Shown here: one piece after another, positions 7,799 through 15,749 of the stretch
Position numbering within the stretch: the first letter of the stretch is position 1
How the letters are laid out: each line of letters opens with the position of its first letter
The notes under the pieces: model-generated
Databases searched by the model: none
What the model saw: the letters and a program-made list of their open reading frames with translations, nothing else
Told to the model about the DNA's origin: nothing
Translations under genes and position numbers: made by a program
Source: an uncultured Dorea sp.
GTDB taxonomy: Bacteria; Bacillota; Clostridia; Lachnospirales; Lachnospiraceae
DNA: 64,000 nucleotides
Assembly: GCA_910586965.1 (NCBI GenBank)
Contig: CAJUMF010000012.1
Span: 1 to 64,000, forward strand
Reading direction: 5' to 3'

Positions 7799-8314
7799 TC
7801 ACAATGTGTATTCTATATCCTGTTCCAAGAGCATTGCCTCTATCTGCTCCCGTATCTTCTTTGCCTGCGCATGATCTTCCCCTCCGGAAGTAATTCCCAC
7901 GGTTACCCCGTCTTTGACAACAACGGCCGGAAAGTAGAAATCACACAACTCTTTTTTGTGAGAAGCATTGACCAGAATCCCTTGTTCCCGGCATATACGG
8001 ACAAGCTGCTCATTGCAAGTACTGTTATCTGTGGCGGCAAACACCATGTCCGCATACTCAGAGAACCATTCTATTGCTTTTTCAATACTCCTTCCTCTTT
8101 CCATACGAATTGCGTCCGGAATCCAAGACACCTTCTCCTCTGTCACCCTCTTTCGAATCCCTTCTGTCACTTTCGGGGAAATGACTGTGATATCATCTGA
8201 GAAATTTAAAAGTGTCTCCACCCTTCTCTCTGCGACCTTTCCGCCGCCGATCACTACTATTTTCTTTTTTGATATATCTACAAACAATGGAAAATATGGT
8301 TTTTTCCCACACAT
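7799..8314 (-). CDS. Precorrin-2 dehydrogenase / sirohydrochlorin ferrochelatase-like protein
   Basis: About 171 residues, with an N-terminal Rossmann fold (VVIGGGKVAERR at about 21-32) and the Met8/SirC pattern AATDNSTCNEQL and VNASHKKELCDFYFPA. It oxidises precorrin-2 to sirohydrochlorin with NAD+. Whether it also inserts iron cannot be told from sequence. It is shorter than Met8p and matches stand-alone bacterial SirC-like forms. The ATG at 8314 overlaps the stop of yigZ by one base, so the two are coupled. It precedes hemC. Confidence 0.88.
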   Translation of the reverse strand: MCGKKPYFPLFVDISKKKIVVIGGGKVAERRVETLLNFSDDITVISPKVTEGIRKRVTEEKVSWIPDAIRMERGRSIEKAIEWFSEYADMVFAATDNSTCNEQLVRICREQGILVNASHKKELCDFYFPAVVVKDGVTVGITSGGEDHAQAKKIREQIEAMLLEQDIEYTL

Positions 8315-8988
8315 CACGATTCACTCCCGCTCATAGATCCTAATACCGTTGGCACACCGTCAATCTCAGCAAACCAGAGGGCTTCCGTCTCGTTAAGCCC
8401 GGCTTGTCCATTCGTTCCTTCTGTAATCTCTGCTTTCACTTGTTCCTTAACCTCTTCTGCCAGCAACACTTCTAACCGGACGGCATCCGTATATTCCGAA
8501 TTCAGGATGCGGATCCCTCTCTGCCCAAGAATATACTGTATTTTTCCAAGCCCTGTATAATCCGTGCTGATCTCCAGTTTAACCCCCCGGATTCTGGTTA
8601 TAATTACAGAGGAAGCTATCCCTTCCTTCACCGCAGCTGAATATGCACGCACCAATCCGCCTGTTCCAAGAAGTACTCCTCCAAAATATCTTGTGACCAC
8701 GACAGCCGTATTGTGGAGCCCATTTCCAATAAGTACATCCAGCATCGGCTTTCCGGCTGTCCCCTGGGGTTCCCCGTCATCACTGCAGCGGGCGGACTCA
8801 TTCCTTTCCCCGATTACATATGCAAAACAATTGTGTCTCGCATCCCAATACTTTTTCCGTACAGCTTCAATAAATGAAAGCGCTTCCTCTTCCGTCCTCA
8901 CAGGAGCTACCGTGGCAATAAAACGGGATTTTTTTTCTACAATCTCGCCTTCGCCGCCCTGATACACAATTTTACATTCTTCTGCCAT
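8314..8988 (-). CDS. yigZ: YigZ/IMPACT family protein
   Basis: A 224-residue protein. The N-terminal IMPACT domain carries the hallmarks KKSRFIA, DARHNCFAYVIG, DDGEPQGTAGKP and VTRYFGGVLLGTGGLVRAY. A smaller C-terminal DUF1949 ferredoxin-like domain follows. Members bind RNA or ribosomes, and the precise bacterial role is unsettled. It is the first gene of a four-gene minus-strand run (yigZ, siroheme dehydrogenase, hemC, alkD-like). Confidence 0.92.
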   Translation of the reverse strand: MAEECKIVYQGGEGEIVEKKSRFIATVAPVRTEEEALSFIEAVRKKYWDARHNCFAYVIGERNESARCSDDGEPQGTAGKPMLDVLIGNGLHNTAVVVTRYFGGVLLGTGGLVRAYSAAVKEGIASSVIITRIRGVKLEISTDYTGLGKIQYILGQRGIRILNSEYTDAVRLEVLLAEEVKEQVKAEITEGTNGQAGLNETEALWFAEIDGVPTVLGSMSGSES

Positions 8989-9086
8989 TTTTTACCCTCC
9001 TACATATTCTAGTATATTAAATTTCTTAAGATTTTCCTACTAAAATATGAAGTTTTCATTTTTTTCTTTATTTCAATAGCTTTATT

Positions 9087-9114
9087 TGCTATAATGTCTG
9101 CGTATAAAGGAGGC
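9087..9114 (+). promoter_or_regulatory. Extended -10 promoter and ribosome site of pbp gene
   Basis: TG at 9087-9088 plus TATAAT at 9090-9095 form an extended -10 box; no good -35 box is seen. AAAGGAGG lies at 9107-9114, eight bases before the start codon. Confidence 0.7.
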
Positions 9115-9122
9115 AAGCACTT

Positions 9123-11786
9123 ATGAATTATAGTAAGAAAAAAGCCGCTCAAAAACAAAAAAAGATAACATCCAAATCTACTATGCAGGGCAAGCGGGTT
9201 GGTATTAGATTGGTGAAAGCCTTCTTTCTCTGCATACTCGTTATAGGTATAGCAGGTGTGGTCGGCGGCGGTTTATTTGTCAAAAAAATTATTGATGATT
9301 CCCCAAAAGTGTCTCCGTCTGATGTTAAGCCCCAGGGATACACGACTTTTGTGTATGCCAACGACGAAAAGACAGAGATTGAACGGTTTGTGGCTTCCGG
9401 CTCTAACCGTGTATACAAGTCTATTGATGAGATTCCGGAAGATTTGCAGCACGCATTTGTGGCCATTGAAGATGAACGTTTTTACGAGCATAACGGTATT
9501 GATATACGGGGTATCGCCCGTGCGGCAGTTGTCACTTTATCCGGCGGTTCCGAAGGTGCAAGTACTCTGACGCAGCAGTTGATCAAGAATAATGTCTTTC
9601 CCAATTTCATCAATGAACAGACATTTTATGATAAGCTGCAGCGTAAGTTCCAGGAACAGTTCCTTGCCCTCCAGATTGAGAAGCAGATGAGTAAAGATGA
9701 AATTATCGAAGCTTATATGAATACGATCAATCTCGGACAGAACTCCCTCGGTGTACAGTCTGCTGCAAAGCGTTACTTTAATAAGAATGTCAGCAAGCTT
9801 TCTCTTTCCGAGTGCGCTGTAATCGCAGGCATCACCCAGAACCCGTCCCGTTTGAACCCGGTCACTAACCCGGAGAAAAATGCCCAAAGACGAAAAAAAG
9901 TCCTGAAAAACATGTTGGAACAGGGGTATATCACGGAAGATGCTTATAAAGAAGCTATGGAGGACGATGTCTACGCCCGTATTCAGAAAGCAGCCAAAAA
10001 AAGTGATAACAAGAATCCTTACACTTATTTTGTAGACGCGCTTTCCGACCAGGTGCTTGATGATCTTCAGGAACACCTCGGATATACGGAGACCCAAGCC
10101 TACAATGCATTATACAGCGGAGGCTTAAGCATATATTCAACGCAGGATCTTGACCTCCAGAAGATTTGTGATGAAGAGATGAATGACGATTCCAACTATC
10201 CGTATCTTAAAGAATATGGTCTGGATTATGCATTAACTGTCACAAGGGCAGATGGCTCTATTGAAAACTATTCATCCGGTCATATAAAAAAATACGCAAG
10301 AGAAAAACACGGCAAGACACAAGGGCTCTTATATTCCAGCAGCGATGAAGCAAAGAAAATGGTAAAAGAATGGAAAAAGACCATTAAGAAAAAAGGGGAT
10401 ACTTATGATGAGGTAATCAATATCACTCCCCAACCTCAGGCTTCTGTAACCCTTATGGATCAAAAGACCGGGGAGATCAAAGCCATGGTAGGCGGACGAG
10501 GCAAAAAGAAGAGCAGTCTTGGCTTAAACCGCGCATACAAAGGTTCCAAGCGTCAGCCAGGTTCCACTTTCAAAGTCCTTGCAGCTTATGCTCCGGCGAT
10601 GGATGCCTGCGATAAGACACTTGCAACTGTCGTTCGTGATGAACCTACAAAGTATAAAAACGGCAAGCAGATCAAAAATGCCAGCAGAGGCTATAAAGGC
10701 GATGTTTCCTACCGCAAGGCAATTGCAAACTCTATTAACGTCTGTGCCGTAAAAGTCAGCAATGAGATCACACAGCAGTTAGGCTTCGACTACTGCGAGA
10801 AATTTGGAATTACAACATTGGTAAAAAGCAAGAATATTAACGGTGAGATCTACAGTGATATTAATGAGACGCTTGCTCTTGGCGGTTTGACAGACGGTGT
10901 TTACAATTACCAATTATGCGGCGCATATGCTGCGATTGCTAACGGCGGTGAATACAATCGGCCGATTATGTACTCCAAAATCCTTGATCATGACGGCAAT
11001 GTCCTGTTAGAAGGCGGGAAGCAATCACACCGCGTATTGAAAGAAAGTACTGCTGCTCTTATAACCAGTGCATTGGAAAGCGTTGTTACGGAAGGTACCG
11101 GCCGCTCCTGCCAGCTTAGCGATATGCCCGTTGCCGGGAAGACAGGTACAACTACTTCTAATAAAGACTTATGGTTCTGCGGCTTTACTCCATACTACAC
11201 CTGTGCTGTATGGGGCGGATATGACGACAATAAAGAATGTAATACCGACACCAGCTTCCGGTTCCGCTTATGGAGAGGCATCATGGAACGAGTACATGAA
11301 GATCTGGCTCCGGAAGAATTCGAGATGCCGGATTCCGTTGAGAAGAAAACCGTTTGCAAGAAAACCGGTATGTTGGCAAGAGCAGGAAGATGTCCTTCTG
11401 TCACAGAATATTTCGACACAGATGTCCTTCCAGATGAAGTATGCAGCGGACATGGAGACGTGGACGACGGAGATGATGACGATGAAGAGGCAGAAATTGA
11501 TGATGACAACGAAGGCAACGGAGATGACGGAGAAGATCCTTCCAATCCGGAAGATCCTTCTAACCCGAGTAATCCTGGCGGCAGCGATAATCCAGGCAGC
11601 GTAAATCCGCCGAACCCGCCGACTACAGATCCGAATCCACCAACGACAGATCCGAATCCACCGACTACAGATCCGAATCCGCCAACGACAGATCCGAATC
11701 CGCCAACGACAGATCCGAATCCACCGACTACGGATCCGAATCCACCGACTACGAATCCAGATCAAAGTTCTAACAATAATACGTAG
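9123..11786 (+). CDS. Class A penicillin-binding protein (PBP1A-type)
   Basis: An 887-residue bifunctional peptidoglycan synthase. It has a short basic cytoplasmic tail, one membrane anchor (about 30-55) and a GT51 glycosyltransferase domain with catalytic Glu in IEDERFYEHNGID (about 115-127). The transpeptidase domain has SxxK in PGSTFKVL (Ser481), SxN in ANSINV (about 537) and KTGTT (about 673). After the catalytic domain comes an acidic Asp/Glu-rich stretch, then seven PPTTDPN-type heptad repeats ending in a Ser/Asn tail. The tail probably reaches into or through the wall. It is monocistronic with its own promoter. Confidence 0.95.
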   Translation: MNYSKKKAAQKQKKITSKSTMQGKRVGIRLVKAFFLCILVIGIAGVVGGGLFVKKIIDDSPKVSPSDVKPQGYTTFVYANDEKTEIERFVASGSNRVYKSIDEIPEDLQHAFVAIEDERFYEHNGIDIRGIARAAVVTLSGGSEGASTLTQQLIKNNVFPNFINEQTFYDKLQRKFQEQFLALQIEKQMSKDEIIEAYMNTINLGQNSLGVQSAAKRYFNKNVSKLSLSECAVIAGITQNPSRLNPVTNPEKNAQRRKKVLKNMLEQGYITEDAYKEAMEDDVYARIQKAAKKSDNKNPYTYFVDALSDQVLDDLQEHLGYTETQAYNALYSGGLSIYSTQDLDLQKICDEEMNDDSNYPYLKEYGLDYALTVTRADGSIENYSSGHIKKYAREKHGKTQGLLYSSSDEAKKMVKEWKKTIKKKGDTYDEVINITPQPQASVTLMDQKTGEIKAMVGGRGKKKSSLGLNRAYKGSKRQPGSTFKVLAAYAPAMDACDKTLATVVRDEPTKYKNGKQIKNASRGYKGDVSYRKAIANSINVCAVKVSNEITQQLGFDYCEKFGITTLVKSKNINGEIYSDINETLALGGLTDGVYNYQLCGAYAAIANGGEYNRPIMYSKILDHDGNVLLEGGKQSHRVLKESTAALITSALESVVTEGTGRSCQLSDMPVAGKTGTTTSNKDLWFCGFTPYYTCAVWGGYDDNKECNTDTSFRFRLWRGIMERVHEDLAPEEFEMPDSVEKKTVCKKTGMLARAGRCPSVTEYFDTDVLPDEVCSGHGDVDDGDDDDEEAEIDDDNEGNGDDGEDPSNPEDPSNPSNPGGSDNPGSVNPPNPPTTDPNPPTTDPNPPTTDPNPPTTDPNPPTTDPNPPTTDPNPPTTNPDQSSNNNT
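11616..11762 (+). repeat. 21-bp tandem repeat coding for PPTTDPN
   Basis: Seven contiguous 21-bp units inside the 3' end of the pbp gene encode PPTTDPN six times and PPTTNPD once. Units differ at synonymous third positions (act/acg, aca/acg, ccg/cca). The copy number may vary between strains by slippage without frame loss. Confidence 0.9.
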
Positions 11787-11801
11787 TAAATAAAATCATG
11801 A

Positions 11802-11848
11802 GAAAGCCCCTACTTCATTTCTATTGTTAACATGAAGCAGGGGCTTTC
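11802..11848. terminator. Bidirectional terminator between pbp and glucokinase
   Basis: Arms GAAAGCCCCTACTTCAT and ATGAAGCAGGGGCTTTC pair with one mismatch. It lies between convergent genes. Confidence 0.75.
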
Positions 11849-11865
11849 ATCATCTTCTTTATATA

Positions 11866-12825
11866 TTATTTTTCTGTCTTATCTATCACCAGTTTTGCGG
11901 AACCGCAGATACCCGCATCATTCCCAAGTTCTGCCAGGATAAACTTTGTATGCCTGTTTGCAAAGAATGCTTTTTCCTGATAATGCTTTTCTACATATCC
12001 AAGAATAATATCTCCTGCTTTCGACACTCCGCCTCCGATCACAATCACTGCCGGATCTGTCACAGCCGCTAAGTTTGCCATCGCATGACCGAGATAAGTA
12101 CCGAATTCTTCCACAATCTCTTCAGCCACCTTATCCCCTTCCTTCAGTGCGTCAAACACTGTCTTAGCCGTAATCTCTTCCGGCTTACATTCACGCAGCG
12201 CTGATGAATCATTATCCTTTGCAAGCCGGATTCTTGCAACCCTTGCTATTCCGGTAGCAGACGCATACTGTTCAAGACAGCCCGTCTTTCCGCAGCCACA
12301 AGTGTCCGTCTCCTCGTAATTTACACAAAGATGACCAATCTCCCCGCCGGCTCCGCCGCTGCCCACGATCGGCCGACCGTCCACAATTACTCCGCCTCCG
12401 ACTCCGGTTCCAAGTGTCACCATGACCATATCCCGCTGTCCTTTTCCTGCACCCAGCCACATCTCACCAAGTGCAGCCACATTCGCATCATTGCCCACTT
12501 CGGCCGGCAGCCCTGACAGCTCCTCTACCTCACGTTTCACTTCCTTATATCCCCATCCGATATTCGCCGAATTGCGGACTACCCCCTCTGCATTCACCGG
12601 CGCAGGAACACCGACTCCAATTCCTTTCACCCTGTCTTTCTCAATACCATGTTCCTTAAGCTTCTCCTCAAGAGAACATACTACATCAGGAAGCACCGCA
12701 CTGCCTTGATTTTCCCTGTTTGTTTTAATTTCCCACTTGTCCACAATCTTTCCATCTGTCTGAAACAATCCAATCTTGACAGTAGTTCCTCCAACGTCAA
12801 CCCCAAAACAATACTTCCTATCCAT
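11866..12825 (-). CDS. glk: ROK-family glucokinase
   Basis: A 319-residue sugar kinase that phosphorylates glucose with ATP in the cytoplasm. The N-terminal DVGGTTVKIGLF is the phosphate-binding loop. GNDANVAALGE holds the catalytic Asp, and CGCGKTGCLEQ is the ROK zinc-binding signature. I start at the ATG at 12825, nine bases after GGGAG; the ATGs at 12846 and 12834 fit less well. It lies 26 bp after hprK on the same strand, so two carbon-control genes are linked. Confidence 0.93.
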   Translation of the reverse strand: MDRKYCFGVDVGGTTVKIGLFQTDGKIVDKWEIKTNRENQGSAVLPDVVCSLEEKLKEHGIEKDRVKGIGVGVPAPVNAEGVVRNSANIGWGYKEVKREVEELSGLPAEVGNDANVAALGEMWLGAGKGQRDMVMVTLGTGVGGGVIVDGRPIVGSGGAGGEIGHLCVNYEETDTCGCGKTGCLEQYASATGIARVARIRLAKDNDSSALRECKPEEITAKTVFDALKEGDKVAEEIVEEFGTYLGHAMANLAAVTDPAVIVIGGGVSKAGDIILGYVEKHYQEKAFFANRHTKFILAELGNDAGICGSAKLVIDKTEK

Positions 12826-12851
12826 CCTTTTCATCTCCCATTCCATTTTAT

Positions 12852-13775
12852 CTACTTTTTAGCCAAATTCGCCTGAACTCTTCTGTAGAGTTCCTGAGCA
12901 GCATTGTAACCCATATTCTTCTGCCTGTGATTAATCGCTGCCGTCTCCACAATAATTGCCAGATTCCGTCCCGGACGAATCGGCAACTGATGACAGACCA
13001 CCTTATTCCCGAGGAATTCCGTATACTGCTCTTCTAATCCTAGCCGGTCATACTCCTTATCTCTGTCCCAATCTTCCAGAGTGATCACCAGATCTATATT
13101 CTGTGTCTGCCTTACACTCAACACTCCAAACAGGTTCTTCACATCTACGATGCCGATACCTCGAAGCTCTATAAAGTGTCTTGTGATATCCGGTGCACTT
13201 CCCACCAAAGTCTCATCACTGACCTTGCGGATCTCTACCACATCATCACTGACAAGACGGTGTCCGCGCTTGATCAGCTCAAGTGCCGCCTCACTTTTTC
13301 CTATACCGCTCTCTCCCATAATCAGTACGCCTACACCATAAACATCCACAAGAACACCATGTATGGAGATACATGGTGCAAGTTCCACATTCAGCCATCG
13401 GATAATCTCCGCCATAAACTGAGAGGTTTTTTTCTCTGTAGCAAATACCGGAATATTCCTTTTATTAGCTTCTGCCAGCAGTAGTTCATCCGGCCTTAAA
13501 TTCCTGCAAAATATCAGACATGGAATCTCATATGACATAAAGGTTTCATAAACTTCTTTTTTCTTTTCTTCATCAAGAGTCTTCAAATATGAATATTCCA
13601 CATATCCGATAATCTGAACACGCTCTGAAGCAAAATGCTTAAAAAACCCTGATAATTGCAAAGCCGGACGATTAATATCCGGAAGCTTTACCTGCTTATC
13701 GGTATGGTCCACATCTGGAGTAAGATTCTTGAGATTCATCTTCTCAACCACTTTACTCATCTTTACTGTACTCAT
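12852..13775 (-). CDS. hprK: HPr kinase/phosphorylase
   Basis: A 307-residue bifunctional enzyme that phosphorylates or dephosphorylates HPr on a serine to drive carbon catabolite repression through CcpA. The N-terminal domain is about 1-130. The kinase domain holds the P-loop GESGIGKS (154-161), the HPrK signature around LRGIGIVDVKNLFG, and the C-terminal block LPIRPGRNLA. The length is normal. It sits between uvrC and the glucokinase gene, an order commonly seen in Lachnospiraceae. Confidence 0.96.
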   Translation of the reverse strand: MSTVKMSKVVEKMNLKNLTPDVDHTDKQVKLPDINRPALQLSGFFKHFASERVQIIGYVEYSYLKTLDEEKKKEVYETFMSYEIPCLIFCRNLRPDELLLAEANKRNIPVFATEKKTSQFMAEIIRWLNVELAPCISIHGVLVDVYGVGVLIMGESGIGKSEAALELIKRGHRLVSDDVVEIRKVSDETLVGSAPDITRHFIELRGIGIVDVKNLFGVLSVRQTQNIDLVITLEDWDRDKEYDRLGLEEQYTEFLGNKVVCHQLPIRPGRNLAIIVETAAINHRQKNMGYNAAQELYRRVQANLAKK

Positions 13776-13819
13776 CTTATCCTTCTCCTTTTGCTTTTTG
13801 TATTTTTAAGTATACCACA

Positions 13820-15661
13820 CTAATGAAAAAAACGATATACATCATTCGCTGATTTTTCATTCATAGATGGAAGACTCTTTAATTCCTCCACTGTTGCATT
13901 TTTGATCGCTTCGATATCTGCAAAGTGCTTCATCAGATTTTTCCGCCTTGCAGCCCCCACTCCCGGAATATCATCAAGGATCGAATGTACCTGATTTTTA
14001 CTTCTAAGCTGTCTGTGGAATGTAATCGCAAACCGATGCGCCTCATCCTGTATTCTTGTAATCAATCGAAAACCTTCCGAATTCCTGTCAATGGGAATCT
14101 CTACATTCTGATAGTAGAGCCCTCTCGTACGATGATTATCATCTTTGACCATACCGCATACAGGTATATCAAGGTTTAATCTGTCAAGCACCGCAAGTGC
14201 CACATTCACCTGCCCTTTCCCTCCATCCATCATGATCAAGTCGGGAAATGCAGTGAAACCGCCAATTTCTTTTCCCTCTTCTTGTTCTCTAAGTCCATGC
14301 TCGAATCTTCTCGTCAGCACTTCTTCCATACTGGCATAGTCGTCTGCCCCCTGCACTCCCTTGATCTTAAATTTGCGGTAATCATTGCGTTTCGGTTTTC
14401 CGCGCTCATAGACGATCATGGAACCTACTGAAGCAAAGCCGCTCGTATTCGAGATATCATAAGCTTCCATCCTTACTATATTTTTTAGATCTAATAAGTT
14501 TTCCAACTCCTTTACAGCCCCGATCGTCCTGCCTTCCTCACGCTTTAACCGCTCTTTATCCGTTTTAAGTACCAGACTTGCATTTTTAGCGGCAAGCTCT
14601 ACCAGCTTCTCCTTCGTTCCTCTTTTCGGCACCTTTATATGTACACGATGCCCCCTTCTCTTCCCCAGCCACTCTTCGATGACACCGATATCCTCAATTT
14701 CCTCCGGAAGCATCAGCTCAGACGGAATATACGGGGTACCCGCATAAAACTGCTTAATAAAACTCGTTAAAATGTCTCTTTTTGTATCACCTTTTGCAAT
14801 CTTCAGATAGAAATGGTCACGGCCGATAAGTCTCCCGCCACGAATAAAAAACACCTGCACAACTGCATCCTCTTCCTCAACAGCAGCCGCAAGAATATCT
14901 CTGTCCTCTCCGGCCGTATCAGTAATCTTCTGCTTTTGTGCAATTTTTTGAACACTCGATAACAACTCCCGGTACTCGATCGCTTTCTCAAACTCCAGAT
15001 TTTCCGAGGCTTCCTGCATCTTTAATTCCAACTCTTTTAGTATCAGATCATAATTTCCATTCAAAAACTGAAGTACCTGCTCTATCGATTTATGATATTC
15101 CTCCCTGGAAATATATCCTTGACAGGGCGCCTTACATTGATGGATATGATAGTTAAGGCAGGGACGCTCCTTTCCTATATCACGCGGAAGCTTCCGATTG
15201 CAGCTTCTGATATAGTAGAGTTTCCGTATCAATTCAAGCGTATCCCTGACAGCACCGACACTGGTATAAGGCCCGAAATACTTAGACTTATCTTTCACCA
15301 TCTTGCGGGCTATCATGATTCTAGGGAAATCTTCATCCACAGTTACCTTAATAAACGGATATTCTTTATCATCCATAAGCATCGTATTATACTTTGGCCT
15401 ATGCTCCTTGATCAGATTACATTCCAGGACAAGCGCTTCCAATTCTGAATCAGTCACTATATATTCAAATCTGGTAATATGCGTCACCATCTGTTCAATC
15501 TTGATTCCCTTATTGCGGCTGCTTTGAAAATATTGCCTCACCCTGTTCTTAAGGCTTATCGCCTTGCCTACATAAATAATAGCATCCGCCTCATCATGCA
15601 TGATATATACGCCCGGTTTCCCCGGGAGCTTTCTTAGTTCTTCCTGAATATCAAACATCAA
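13820..15661 (-). CDS. uvrC: Excinuclease ABC subunit C
   Basis: A 613-residue nucleotide-excision-repair nuclease. It has an N-terminal GIY-YIG domain (GVYIMHDEADAIIYVGKA) for the 3' cut, a Cys-bearing stretch, a UVR domain at about 210-245 that contacts UvrB, and an RNase H-like domain (EAYDISNTSG) for the 5' cut. The C-terminal helix-hairpin-helix region includes IPGVGAARRKNLM. The length is typical and the gene is intact. The ATG at 15661 gives the family N-terminus (FDIQEELRKLPGKPGVY). Confidence 0.97.
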   Translation of the reverse strand: MMFDIQEELRKLPGKPGVYIMHDEADAIIYVGKAISLKNRVRQYFQSSRNKGIKIEQMVTHITRFEYIVTDSELEALVLECNLIKEHRPKYNTMLMDDKEYPFIKVTVDEDFPRIMIARKMVKDKSKYFGPYTSVGAVRDTLELIRKLYYIRSCNRKLPRDIGKERPCLNYHIHQCKAPCQGYISREEYHKSIEQVLQFLNGNYDLILKELELKMQEASENLEFEKAIEYRELLSSVQKIAQKQKITDTAGEDRDILAAAVEEEDAVVQVFFIRGGRLIGRDHFYLKIAKGDTKRDILTSFIKQFYAGTPYIPSELMLPEEIEDIGVIEEWLGKRRGHRVHIKVPKRGTKEKLVELAAKNASLVLKTDKERLKREEGRTIGAVKELENLLDLKNIVRMEAYDISNTSGFASVGSMIVYERGKPKRNDYRKFKIKGVQGADDYASMEEVLTRRFEHGLREQEEGKEIGGFTAFPDLIMMDGGKGQVNVALAVLDRLNLDIPVCGMVKDDNHRTRGLYYQNVEIPIDRNSEGFRLITRIQDEAHRFAITFHRQLRSKNQVHSILDDIPGVGAARRKNLMKHFADIEAIKNATVEELKSLPSMNEKSANDVYRFFH

Positions 15662-15718
15662 TTGTTCCCTCTCCTATTTCTCACAACTTTTGCACCTACA
15701 GTCCCGTTCATGAAAACT

Positions 15719-15744
15719 GCTGCGAAATCCTCGGATTCCGCAGC
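15719..15744 (-). terminator. Terminator downstream of ftsH
   Basis: On the minus strand GCTGCGGAATC pairs with GATTTCGCAGC around a short loop, followed by AGTTTTC. Confidence 0.65.
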
Positions 15745-15749
15745 AACTT

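Noticed and set aside
11616..11762. Regular 21-bp repeat considered as CRISPR
   Set aside because: Units are contiguous with no spacers and lie in frame inside a gene.
11268..11765. Long minus-strand open frame rich in Arg/Ile/Trp opposite the pbp gene
   Set aside because: It is the antisense of the PPTTDPN repeat; the periodicity of the repeat keeps the frame open.
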